NCBI GenBank assembly: GCA_946811185.2
Contig: OX328101.1
Coordinates: forward strand, 16,290,122 to 16,354,121
Length of the DNA: 64,000 nucleotides
Direction of reading: 5' to 3'
Origin: Hippopus hippopus
Lineage: Eukaryota; Mollusca; Bivalvia; Cardiida; Cardiidae
Part shown: piece by piece, positions 55,230-64,000 of the stretch
Layout of the letters: each line of letters opens with the position of its first letter
Position numbering within the stretch: the stretch's first letter is position 1
The notes under the pieces: model-generated
Told to the model about the DNA's origin: nothing
The model's input: only the letters and a program-made list of their open reading frames with translations
Database searches by the model: none
Position numbers and translations under genes: made by a program

Positions 55230-55395
55230 AACGCTGAATCAATCCTGCATTATAATGGCCCTGAAAAAGTCTTTTGAAAACATTGTGTTCGGGGGAAAGA
55301 GGCATTTTCTCCTTTTCCCACAATGGTTTTAAGGACAATCTCATGAGCCTTTTGCAGTGCTATAAATATGGACAAGTCTAGTATTATGGTCTCTT
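55230..55395 (-). mobile_element. Family A copy, left arm deleted
   Basis: CAATCCTGCATTATAATGGC, TTTTGAAAACATTGTG, then GGCATTTTCTCCTTTTCCC. L side ends GGACAAGTCTAGTATTATGG. Confidence 0.75.
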
Positions 55396-55417
55396 CTGTA
55401 CACTTAAAACTAGAAGC

Positions 55418-55636
55418 CTTAGGCAGACAACAAAATTTTAGACTGGTACATATTGAGAGCATTGGCAGCCGACAAATTAAATATAGCTCAAATCACGGGA
55501 TTTGCTTTATATTGGGAGAAAACATTGTGGGGAAAGGAGGAAATTCTGGTTACCAGTATTTTTTCAATTCCCACAATGTTTTTTGAAGTTCTCTGTCAAA
55601 GAGTCCCCAACGCATGGGACTCACTGGTTAAGGAAT
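55418..55636 (+). mobile_element. Family A copy
   Basis: AGGCAGACAACAAAATTTTAG, hairpin GGAGGAAATTCTGGTTACC with CAGTATTTTTTCAATTCCC. End CTGGTTAAGGAATGA. Confidence 0.82.
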
Positions 55637-55977
55637 GACACTGGAGAACAACGATAATTTTTGATTTCCATATTTCTCATGATACAAGTAAATATTGTAT
55701 TGATTTTACATCCCCCACATTGTTGCTGCCTTGTAGGCTGTATTCAATATTTTGGTGTTAAAGTTGTGTTCTGCGTGAACAAATATCCCGTTTCTGGATT
55801 TTAGAATTTTGGAATTGTGTAAGAAAAATCCAAGTTTTAGAAACTTTTCTCACGTGTGTTTGTGATTGGAGGAAGACAAGTTACACTGGCTACTGTTTTG
55901 GAATTATGAAGAGGTAATATCTCGCACAGGCAGTTTTTTTTTAGCAATTTTCGACTCTGTAATCTACAATGTATGGA
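55637..55977. other. No gene or clear repeat seen
   Basis: No conserved frame. Confidence 0.4.
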
Positions 55978-55999
55978 CCATGCTCTGGCAAAAGGGGGC

Positions 56000-56224
56000 T
56001 TAACTCTTTACCAAACGACAAATTTTAGACCCTTCCAAACCGAAAGAGTTTGCAGACAACAACGTTAAATTTGATAAATGTGGCAGAAAGTTGTCTAATC
56101 GGGTAGAAAACGTGGGAAAAGGAAAAATTGCTTGTTACGAGCAATTTCTCCTTTTCCCACAGTGTTTTCAAAAGACATGTACTGCAGACACGTAAAAATG
56201 CGGGTTTGTTTGGGAGAAGGTTAA
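56000..56224 (+). mobile_element. Family A copy in the left repeat of element C
   Basis: TTAA at 56000-56003 and 56221-56224. Paired variants ATTGCTTG / CGAGCAAT. The left end is CTCTTTACCA; the right end has changed to GGGAGAAGG. Confidence 0.95.
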
Positions 56225-56422
56225 TGCATCTCTGTAATGTATTATACCATGCAAGTCATCACGTAATTATGGATCTATTATATCCATTGTGTCTGACAAA
56301 TGACAGAATCCTGAGGTAGACTGGTCCTTTGACATGTAGAAAATTGACCAAAATCAAAAAAGTATCGAGCCAGGTCAGCATTTCGTGCAGGCTGACCTTG
56401 GTCGATATTTTTTGCAGATGCA

Positions 56423-56650
56423 TTAACTCTTTACCACACAATCCCGACTTTTAACGACCCCGAGAAAGAGGCCTTTTGAAAACATTATTGGAAAAGGAGA
56501 AAATGCTGGTAACCAGCATTTTCTCCTTTTCCCACAATGTTTTCTACCCTTCCCAATACAAATTTCAATTTTCAAGTCACATATACTTTGTCGTCTGCAA
56601 ATGCTTTCAATTTGGACAAGTCTAAAATTTTGTCTTTGGGAAAGAGTTAA
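56423..56650 (-). mobile_element. Family A copy in the right repeat of element C
   Basis: TTAA at 56423-56426 and 56647-56650. Near-consensus L side (GTCGTCTGCAAATGCTTTC). Left outer arm has TTATTGG in place of TTGTGGG. Confidence 0.96.
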
Positions 56651-56675
56651 GCCTTCTTTTCACAGAGCATGCTCA

Positions 56676-57033
56676 TAAGTATATGACTAAGTGTCCAGCT
56701 ATATTACCCTGTGAACAAGACCTCATTATTAATTTTGTTGCTTTCTTTTCATAATTCTTTGAACTTTGAATGGAAAAAGTCATTATATTTAACATTTCTG
56801 TGGTAATTTATCTTCACCAGAAAATTTAACAAATGTGATTGGTTGATACTACTTTAATTTAGCAGCTTTTAGCAGCTTGTTGTTTTTTGGAAAAAAAAAA
56901 CCCACTACTAAGTTTTATTGACCAGTTTAATTTGTTCAATATACATGTATTCAATACACAGTGGTAATAAGATTTCTGTTCCACCCAGGAGAACTTGGGT
57001 GATCTTTAAGAAGTAAAAAAAACATGACATTGT
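56676..57033. other. No gene or clear repeat seen
   Basis: AT-rich, no conserved frame. Confidence 0.4.
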
Positions 57034-57573
57034 GAGCCATGTTCTGGCAAATGGGGGCATAATGCACCTCCCTGATGCATTATACCAATCAAGCCATCAC
57101 ATAATTATCCATAATAGCCACTTTTTTCAAAAACTGACTTAGCCAAACTGGGTAGCCCAGTGGTTAGCACATCTTACTTGTGGTGGTTGCAAGTTCGATA
57201 CCCAATTGAGGCAAACTTTCTTGATGGCGATTTTTTTCCTCCTCTTACCTCAGATGCATGTGAGAAAAGTAGTCAGTGCCTTCAAAAGAAAGTTGTGTTA
57301 GTAATAGAGTGAGAAAGCCAGTGTATAGGTGCACTGACCACCATGATATGACTTAAGCTGTTAAAATGGTGTTAAACCCCAATACAAAATACAGCTAAAA
57401 CCCCAATACAAAATACAGCTAAAAAGCAACTCAATCATGAGGTAGACTGGTCCTTGGACATACAGAAAATTTACCAATAGTGAAAAGTTTCGGCCCAGGT
57501 CAGCCTACGCAGACTGACTAGAGTCGATACTTTTTGCAGATGCATTAAGCCGCCTTTTGCCAGAGCATGGCTC
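57034..57573 (+). mobile_element. Family C element split by SINE1
   Basis: GAGCCATGTTCTGGCAAATG at left, TTTTGCCAGAGCATGGCTC at right, inner hairpin CAGGTCAGCCTACGCAGACTG shortened. It resumes after the SINE at ATCATGAGGTAGACTGG. Confidence 0.9.
57149..57423 (+). mobile_element. tRNA-derived SINE1 (plus) with duplicated tail
   Basis: GGGTAGCCCAGTGGTTAGC (A box), GGTTGCAAGTTCGATACCC (B box), CTCAGATGCATGTGAG, TTAAAATGGTGTTAAAC. The tail CCCCAATACAAAATACAGC occurs twice in tandem. AAAAACTGACT and AAAAAGCAACT flank it, a rough duplication. Confidence 0.85.
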
Positions 57574-57880
57574 ATAAGCCTATGATATGTCCATAGTGTC
57601 CTGCCAAGTAGGAGCTACTGGGACATTGTTCCAATGAATCATAAAAATGTCCTATCACAAGGCACACAGATGGGACATTTTCACTTTTTTTTATTTATTT
57701 GGCGATTAGTCTTTGAAATAGTGCATTTATGTCTCACTTATTTTGAATGTGTCCCCTATTTCTGCAAGTCAGTGGGACATTAATATCCCCTTTCTAAAAG
57801 ATCCTTGGGAGAACACTGTGTTCACATTCTTTGAAAATCCAAGAAGTGACCAAATCAAGCTCCCTTATGTGTTTGATATT
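57574..57880. other. No gene or clear repeat seen
   Basis: GGGACATT occurs several times (57622, 57672, 57773), perhaps a decayed short repeat. Confidence 0.35.
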
Positions 57881-58040
57881 AGTTCTTTATCATACGGCAA
57901 AATTCAAGACTTGTCCAAATCATAGAATTTTGCAGATGACAAATTAAATGTGGCTCAAACGATGGCATCTTTCTCTAAACAGGTAGCAAATACTGGAGCA
58001 AAAGGAGAAAAGGCTGATTACGGCATTTTGAGGTACCTGT
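57881..58040 (+). mobile_element. Family A fragment
   Basis: TTCTTTATCATACGGCAAAA, GCAGATGACAAATTAAATG, AAAGGAGAAAAGGCTGATTACGG, then lost. Confidence 0.75.
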
Positions 58041-58045
58041 AAATT

Positions 58046-58275
58046 TGATCCATTAAGCCATTCTACAGTCTTAACAACCCTGTAAAATAAACTTTTGAAA
58101 ACATAGTGTGGAAACGGAAAAATGCCAGATACAAGCAATTTTTCTCCTTTTCTCATGATGCTACCCTATCAGAGACCAATCCTGTCATTTTAGCAATATT
58201 TACTGTATGTTTTCATCTGAAAATGCTTTCAAGTTAGTTCAAAAGGTCTAAAATTTTGTTGTTCCGTAAAGTGTT
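58046..58275 (-). mobile_element. Family A copy, decayed
   Basis: CAGTCTTAACAACCCTG, arms GGAAAAATGCCAGATACAAGC / TTTTTCTCCTTTTCTC, end GTTCCGTAAAGTGTTGA. Confidence 0.75.
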
Positions 58276-58807
58276 GAATAATGATTTCCTAAATAGCTTT
58301 GTATAAAAGTCATAACAAAATGATTTTAACTACATACTGATTGCAAATATTGTTTGGCAAGTTTATTGTGGTTTATACACATCACAAGAGGCTAACTGAA
58401 CACATCGAAAAACAGAACAAGAGCAGCAAATTGTCGCAAGATACGCCCTTCCCACCGCCAGTTGTCGAGGGGGAATAATAATCGTAAAGGGCAGGTAGAG
58501 GAAAATAGTAGTGCAGCAGAAATCATGTAAGTGATTGAAATAGGCATGAATGTCTAATGTTAAGGAAACACGCATATAAAGTTTCAGGTCATTCCAACAT
58601 GAAAAGACAAAGTTATATTGTAGAGAAGCATGAAAAGCTGTAAAAAAAAAATAATGAATAGGGAATAATTCCAAAAGGGCATTAGGTAAGGTTACGGCTC
58701 CAGTGCATTGCACTTTTCATAACTGCAACAAACATGTTTACCAAGTCTCAAGTCAATTTGACTTGAGGTGACAAAGTTCCCTTCCGGACGAGCAAGAAAT
58801 ACTGTAA

Positions 58808-59421
58808 CTAGAGGCGCTTGAGCGCCTGTATCGCTCCACAGGCCTGATATTTCTATAATGGCGAAAGGAAGTTTTTAACAATTATCATTCAATCCTGCAT
58901 TTTAGCTCACTGAAGAAACAATTTGGTAGACAACCACCATAGGAACTTACCTGCAAAACCACAATGAAATCCAATGAATAGTTTTAGAGAAGAAATTTTT
59001 CAAAGATTTTACTTTATACCATAAAAGGAAAATGAGTCTCCCATAAAAGCCATGTTTTTTGACAGATCTTTTTTTTTTTAAGGAATTCTGTAAACCTATA
59101 TCTAAGGAACATTCCTGCAAAATAATAATGCTATCCAAATAGCGGTTTGGGAGGAGAAGATTTTTAAAGGTTTTTTACTTTGGTTGCCATGGCAACCAGA
59201 ATTCTTCATGGAACACAATTATTTGAAGGAATTTGAAAGAGGACCACCAAAGGAACATTCCTGTGAAATTTGGTAAAAATCCAGTCAATAGTTTCTGAGG
59301 AGAAGTTTTTTAAAGAAAAAGTTTACGGACGCACGCACGACGCACGGACGGACGGACGGACGGACGTACGACGGACACAACGCCATGACAATAGCTCTCT
59401 GGCCTTCGGCCAGTGGAGCTA
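58808..59421 (+). mobile_element. AGGCGCTTGAGCGCC-headed element inside the tandem composite
   Basis: It interrupts ACTGTAA / AAATGAAGATC of a unit. Head palindrome GGCGCTTGAGCGCC then GTATCGCTCCACAGGCC. It holds GTTGCCATGGCAACCAGA, a GACGGACGGACGG run, and ends with hairpin CTGGCCTTCGGCCAG, five bases, CTAA. Helitron-like 3' end; no gene. Confidence 0.78.
59183..59196. promoter_or_regulatory. Perfect RFX X-box-like palindrome, second copy
   Basis: GTTGCCATGGCAAC within the nested repeat. Confidence 0.4.
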
Positions 59422-60951
59422 AAAATGAAGATCAAAGTGGAATTACTCAAAATCCGCGCTAGGTAGAGTTATTGTTCTTGCGCACTGTACTCCGTAATAT
59501 TGCAACAAACATGCATACCAAGTCTGAAGTCGTTCTGACTTGAGATGACAAAGTTATATTCTAGACAAGCAGTTAATGCTGTAAAAATGACGATCAAAGG
59601 GAAATAACTCAAAGACAGCACAAGGTAGTTACAATTCTTGCGCACTGCACTTCCAAATATTGCAACAAATAAGCATACCTTATTTCAAGTCATTCCTACT
59701 TAAGATGAAAAAGTTATGCTCCGGACAGGCAAGAAATGCTATAAAAATGAAGATCATACCAAAATTGAAGTCGTTCTGACTTGAGATGACAAAGTTATGT
59801 TCCGGACAAGCACTAAATGCTGTAAAAATGACGATCAAAGGGAAATAACTCAAAGACAGCACAAGGTAGAGTTACAATTCTTGCGCACTGCACTTCCAAA
59901 TATTGCAACAAATAAGCATACAATATTTCAAGTCATTCCTACTTAAGATGACAAAGTTATGCTCCGGACAAGCAAAAAATGCTATAAAAATGAAGATCTA
60001 AGGGGGAATAACTCAAAATTCGTGCTAGGAAGAGTTATGGTTCTTGTGCACTGCACTCCGTAATTTTTCAACAATCATGCATACTGAATTTGAAGATGTT
60101 CAGACTAAAAATGACAAAGTTATATTCCGGACAAGCAGAAAATGCTGTAAAAATGATGATCAAAGAGAAATAACTCAAAGACAGCATGAGGTAGAGTTAT
60201 GGTTCTTTTGCACTGCTCTCCGTATTATTGCAACAAACACAAATGCCAAGTTTCAAGTCAATCTGACTGGAGATGACAAAATTATGCTCCGGACAAGCAG
60301 AAAATGCTGTAAAAATGATGATCAAAGGGAAATAACTCAAAGATAGCACGAGGTAGAGTTATGGTTCTTTCACCCTGCACTCCGTATTATTGCAACAAAC
60401 ACAAATGCCAAGTTTCAAGTCAATCGGACTGGAGATGACAAAGTTATGCTCCGGACAAACAGAAAATGCTGTAAAAATGACGATCAAAGGCAAATAACTC
60501 AAAGATAGCACGAGGTAGAGTTATGGTTCTTTCGCACTGCACTCCGTATTATCGCAACAAACACAACTGCCAAGTTTCAAGTCAATCAGACTAGAGATGA
60601 CAAAGTTATGCTCCGGACAAAGAACTGGACGCCACCAGCCCGCCCTGACGGACGCCCGCCCGCATGCCATGGGTGATACCATAAACGCGGGCGTATAAAA
60701 AGTATATTCTGTCAAAAATATGCATTCTCTTCCGATAATATCACTATAAATATCTTTTTAAAAATTTCATCTATTTATGTCAGATTTGTCAGATTAGTGA
60801 CTGTAGAGTACATGAATATAGTTTTCTTTTCTAAAAAATTCATAACTGAAAAACATTAAAAAATTCACACAATATTGATTATCAATACAAGAATTAGTCT
60901 AAAACTTTCTGACTAATCCAGGAAGCATTGATTGACACTGTTCTCTGTTTG

Positions 60952-61188
60952 ATCCTTTACCGCACAATCCAATGTTATATAACCCTTTACCAAACAATCC
61001 CCACTCTGCAAAAGAAGCCTTTTGAAAATATCGTGAGAAAAGGAGAAAATGCTGGTAACCAGCATTTTCTCCTTTTCCCACAATGCTTTTTAGCCTATCA
61101 AAAACAAATCCCTTTAAATTAAATTTGTCATCTGCATATGTCTTTAATATGGACAAGTCTAAAATTTTGTCATCTGGTAGAGAGTTAA
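60952..61188 (-). mobile_element. Family A copy with a duplicated left end
   Basis: CCTTTACCGCACAATCCAATG is followed by CCCTTTACCAAACAATCC, so a fragment of one R end abuts a fuller copy starting at about 60978. Core hairpin intact. TTAA at 61185-61188. Confidence 0.88.
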
Positions 61189-61510
61189 AGGCCGAGTAGC
61201 AGCCTAAAGTAAACAATGCAGGTGTTAAAACGCAATAGATTTTAAATCATACCATTTAAAAGGATGGAAACTATTCCAGTTCAAGGATTTGTTGCTGGCA
61301 GAAAAATGAGTTTTAGAACCACATAAAAAGTAAACAAAAGATTGAGCCACATGGCATTTTTTTACCTAGTTTTAAAACTCATTTTTCTACCAGTAAATAA
61401 CACTTGAACTGACTGTACAACAACAGTTTTTTTTTTACATTAATTTTCATAGTTTAAAATGGTATGATTTGAATTTAAATGTGTTTCAACACCCAGTTTA
61501 CTTTTGGGCC
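61189..61510. mobile_element. Fold-back element F, uninterrupted copy
   Basis: AGGCCGAGTAGCAGCC and AAAGTAAACAATGCAGG at left; CCAGTTTACTTTTGGGCC at right. Inner arms AAAATGAGTTTTAGAACC / AGTTTTAAAACTCATTTTT. Same design as 21202-22660. Confidence 0.75.
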
Positions 61511-61734
61511 TTTAAGTCACTTACTTTTAACAACTGAGTACTACCAGATAACAGCTTTGTAAACTTTTTACAAATCATTAAATAATTTTTGTTGAATAGG
61601 AATTCTTTCGAAATAGCTGCCAACATAATGAAAAGAAAAGAGATGTACTTTAGCAGTGCTTCTCCAGTGCATCAGGGCTTCAACATGGTCTCAGGAAAAC
61701 TTCAGAGAAGTGTTCAACTTTGCTGAATTAACTC

Positions 61735-61850
61735 CTTACCATCTAAGCCATTAAAGTGCCTTTCACAACTATAGTTGCCTTTGTAGTCAGTATAGATCAA
61801 GATCAGACTGCATGAAACATCTGATTTTCAACTCTTTATGTGGCTGATAG
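61735..61850 (+). mobile_element. Family B fragment
   Basis: AGTGCCTTTCACAACTATAG, AGTATAGATCAAGATCAGAC; right arm only ATCTGATTTTCAA. Confidence 0.6.
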
Positions 61851-62073
61851 ATTTATCCTGTCTTTAAAGAATACTTGAAATACCTGAAATAGACATATTT
61901 TGTTGGTTTAAATTGTTAATATGTGGCCGATGACACTGATCTAAGATGTGCTTTCTGAGCAGTTTGATTACTTGATACATGTCATATGCAAAAGCTTCTT
62001 ATTTTGACTATGGCAATAAAATATTAATAAAGTGCACATTCTGATGCCTTCAAATTCCATTTCTGGTATATTT

Positions 62074-62302
62074 TTAACTCTTTACCAAATGACAAAAATT
62101 TACAAAGGTCCAAATTGAAAGCACTTGCAGACGACAAAATAAACATAACTCAAAAATTGAAATTTGTTTCCAGCAGGGTAGAAAACATTGTGGGAAAAGG
62201 AGAAAATGCTGGTTACCAGCATTTTCTCCTTTTCCCACAATGTTTTCAAAAGGCTTCTATCTCAGGGTCATAAAAACCAGGGATTGTTTGGTAATGGGTT
62301 AA
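62074..62302 (+). mobile_element. Family A copy with perfect 67-nt palindrome
   Basis: TTAA at both ends. Bases 62181-62247 are a perfect palindrome around one central T. Confidence 0.97.
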
Positions 62303-62305
62303 AAA

Positions 62306-62380
62306 GATGGGTAAGATTTGGGATAGATATGGGTAAGATTTGGGACAGATCTGGGTAGATTTGGGAAAGGTTTGGGTTGG
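62306..62380. repeat. GGGTAAGATTTGGGA minisatellite
   Basis: Three to four imperfect ~22-bp units (ATGGGTAAGATTTGGGA, GATCTGGGTAGATTTGGG). Confidence 0.8.
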
Positions 62381-62453
62381 TTCGGGAATTTCATGCTGCT
62401 ATTCAAAAGGGGTCTGCTGCAGGACAAAAAATTAGTCTGCCAGAGGTTATCGT

Positions 62454-62657
62454 TTAACCCTTAGTCTGCCTGAAAAATCAAACAGACATTTCTAGTCTAG
62501 GAAAAAGACCCAGATTATATCAATTTAAAGTTTCTAAGTTGTCCAGAGAGTGGAAAGCGTAGACCAAAGATAAGACTGTATGTTTTGTGCAGTCTGACCT
62601 TGAACTACACTGGCAGGAAAGGCAACTAAAAAAGTTATGAAAGGCCCTTTAAGGGTT
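62454..62657 (-). mobile_element. Family B element (minus)
   Basis: TTAA at 62454-62457, TTAACCCTTAGTCTGCC. Hairpin GCGTAGACCAAAGATAAGAC / GTCTGACCTTGAACTAC. Ends CTTTAAGGGTTG. Confidence 0.8.
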
Positions 62658-62928
62658 GTAACGATTTGTTTCAGTTGGGAAAACAGCCTATCTCTGCCTG
62701 ACAGGCTGTCATGTCAAAGAATATTCTAATAATAGTATGTAAATATTTGTAGAAATCTTCAGGATGAGTTATATTCACAGGTTTTCATAGTAACTAGACC
62801 AAGTTATAGCGATTTCTGGCAAGAGGGTTTTGCAGATGTGATACCAGCTCCTATCGGCAACAAAATTTAACGACAAAAATCTACCCTTACACTTCTGCTT
62901 CTTTAACTTTTTGTTGAGCCTGTCTCCT

Positions 62929-63154
62929 TTAACCATTTACCACACAATACTGACTTATAAAGACCCTGGGGAAAAAGGCTTTAAAAACTTTGTGTGAAAA
63001 GGAGAAAATGCTGGTTACCAGCATTTTCTTCTTTTCCCACAATATTTTTTTTATCCTCTCAATGATGTTTCATCATTTGAGCCACACTTCATTTTGTCTG
63101 CAACAACTATGAATTTGGACATGTCTAAAATTCTGTCATTTGTTACAGGGTAAA
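62929..63154 (-). mobile_element. Family A copy
   Basis: TTAA at 62929-62932. Hairpin centre GGTTACC with GGAG opposite CTTC, a one-sided intermediate of the paired variant. Confidence 0.9.
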
Positions 63155-63239
63155 GGCTTATAGCGCTAAGTAAATGGACATTTTCAGCCATGAAAAAGAT
63201 TGCATTTTTTTTCAATGTCAAGGATGCTTATGTCCATAA

Positions 63240-63320
63240 TATCTCTACAGAGCAGACTGAGTAGATCAAAGATTGGGGTGCATGCTTTATGCAGTCTGAT
63301 CTTGATCTACTTTTCTCTAA
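63240..63320 (-). mobile_element. Family B fragment, hairpin only
   Basis: GAGTAGATCAAAGATTGGGG with GCAGTCTGATCTTGATCTAC. Confidence 0.6.
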
Positions 63321-63770
63321 AAGTAGAACAGTATAGTTAAATGGTCATCCTTGATGAGCAGAAGCGTCAAGTGAAAAGACAGGTTGAAAGCCAAGGTCAC
63401 ATTTAAATGTCAAAGGAAAAAAAAAAAGAATTTGTCTGATACCACTACTTTGTAGTTACTGATTTCAAAATGATATGGAAAAACTTTATCCTAGAGAAGT
63501 AGGTAGACTAAAGGTAGGTTCTGGTAGACTGAAGGTCAAGGTCTCTTTAGAAGGTCAAAGAATGCAATTGTCATAAATTGAACTTGTCTTCACTTTACTT
63601 TTATCATTTTTACTTTATTGATTGATTAAAGATTGATTTCAGACACGATTTTGCTCAACTCCATTAGAAGTGTCAAGAAACTTAAAATTGTGGTAAAATA
63701 ATTCCAAGGTGAAGGTCAAGGTCATAATCAAAGGTCAGTTGATAAAATTGTCATATTAAACTTGTATTTG
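63321..63770. other. Gene-free stretch with GGTCAAGG phrases
   Basis: AAGGTCAAGGTCTC, GAAGGTCAAAG and GAAGGTCAAGGTCAT near 63529-63722 resemble composite-repeat subunits. Confidence 0.4.
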
Positions 63771-63860
63771 GGCCAGCATTTTCTCTTTTTCCTACAGGTT
63801 TTCAAAAGCCTTCTATCTTAAGGTTGTTAATATACGGGGATGAAAGACAAAGGTTTGATT
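63771..63860 (+). mobile_element. Family A fragment, R side
   Basis: CCAGCATTTTCTCTTTTTCC, GGTTTTCAAAAGCCTTC, then ACGGGGATGAAAG. Confidence 0.7.
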
Positions 63861-63877
63861 GTACCCAACATTATGTG

Positions 63878-64000
63878 TTTACCTTCCACCAAACAACAAA
63901 ATTATAGACTGGTACAAATTGAAAGTATTTGCAGACAGCAATTTAGATGTGGATAAAATGATGAAATTTAGTTTTAATGGGGTAAAAAAAATAGTGGGAA
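63878..64000 (+). mobile_element. Family A copy, cut by the window end
   Basis: GTTTACCTTCCACCAAACAAC, TTGCAGACAGCAATTTAG, then AAATAGTGGGAA at the last base. Confidence 0.85.

Larger units (their letters stand above)
55978..56675 (+). mobile_element. Family C element with an A copy in each terminal repeat
   Basis: C sequence: 55978-55999 (CATGCTCTGGCAAAAGGGGG), 56225-56422 (TGCATCTCTGTAATG to TTTTTTGCAGATGCA), 56651-56675 (GCCTTCTTTTCACAGAGC). Each terminal repeat is cut at its CTTAATGCA / TGCATTAAG TTAA. Confidence 0.93.
58415..60680 (+). repeat. Composite element with ~162-bp tandem units
   Basis: Head AACAAGAGCAGCAAATTGTC. Units share CTCCGTATTATTGCAACAAA, AAGTTTCAAGTCAATC, GACAAAGTTATGCTCCGGAC and GGGAAATAACTCAAAG. 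TCCG falls at 60057, 60219, 60381 and 60543 (162-bp steps; earlier ones about 160). Because 162 is a multiple of three, a spurious 100-codon frame runs through. Ends GGACGCCACCAGCCCGCC and ACGGACGCCCGCCCGC. Confidence 0.88.

Noticed and set aside
58363..58713. 116-codon minus ORF as a gene
   Set aside because: It covers the head of a tandem composite repeat; no recognisable domain.
60044..60346. 100-codon protein-coding ORF
   Set aside because: It runs through 162-bp tandem units (a multiple of three); no protein features and it repeats itself.
7406..64000. Family A hairpins as microRNA precursors or transcription terminators
   Set aside because: The stem is nearly perfect with almost no loop, unlike typical precursors, and placement follows TTAA insertion rather than genes. 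Small-RNA data would be needed.

Overview
The window looks like non-coding DNA from a marine bivalve mollusc, probably a clam-type (heterodont) genome. That is an inference from three things: the AT-rich base composition, the lack of any recognisable host exon, and dispersed repeat families of a kind I associate with bivalves (the GAGGGCCATGATGGCCCTC-headed tandem elements, hairpin elements carrying GATCAGACTGCAC, and the CATGCTCTGGCAAAAGG terminal-repeat family). I found no host protein-coding gene, rRNA or functional tRNA. The only real protein remnants are two transposases: a Tc1-type one at 5938-6939 (minus) with a single in-frame stop, and a frameshifted mariner one at 24191-25127 (minus).

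The dominant component is a short non-autonomous element, here called family A, with about 70 whole or partial copies. A full copy is about 220-230 bp, flanked by TTAA, with CTCTTTACCA / TGGTAAAGGG ends and no coding capacity. Its core is a nearly loop-free palindrome of up to 67 nt. Its two sides are unequal: a long L side of about 135 bp starting TTAACTCTTTACCA, and a short R side of about 95 bp ending TGGTAAAGGGTTAA. Plus orientation here means L before R, with the centre reading GGTTACC. Family B (about 10 copies, about 210 bp, also TTAA-flanked) has a hairpin around GATCAGACTGCA. Family C (4 copies, about 270 bp) has TIRs starting GAGCCATGCTCTGGC. Family E (4-5 copies) starts ACAAGAGCAC. 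Several tRNA-derived SINE families and large fold-back elements are also present.

Layout: 1-1307 is a composite repeat with a nested fold-back element. 1.6-4.1 kb holds short tandem and inverted repeats. 5661-7235 is a complete Tc1 element. 7.4-18.9 kb is mostly A copies with SINEs. 18.9-21.1 kb is a composite element with eleven 158-bp units, itself inserted in an A copy. 21.2-22.7 kb is a fold-back element interrupted by a CAGGG-ended transposon. 22.9-25.9 kb is an A copy holding a composite repeat, which in turn holds a TTAA element and a mariner. 26-39 kb is A, B and SINE copies. 38.8-40.8 kb has a hAT-like and a fold-back element. 41.3-42.7 kb is a 145-bp tandem composite. 43-58 kb is densely nested A copies. 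58.4-60.7 kb is a 160-bp tandem composite with another element inside. 61-64 kb has more A and B copies and a second fold-back copy.

The most informative feature is the nesting. It gives empty-site/filled-site pairs inside one window that prove TTAA target duplication for family A. It also shows A inserting into other A copies, into both terminal repeats of one C element, into a SINE tail, and into the exact centre of another hairpin. The hairpin arms vary together between copies, and two copies have rearranged side composition (L-L and R-R). Both suggest arm-to-arm exchange at the palindrome.
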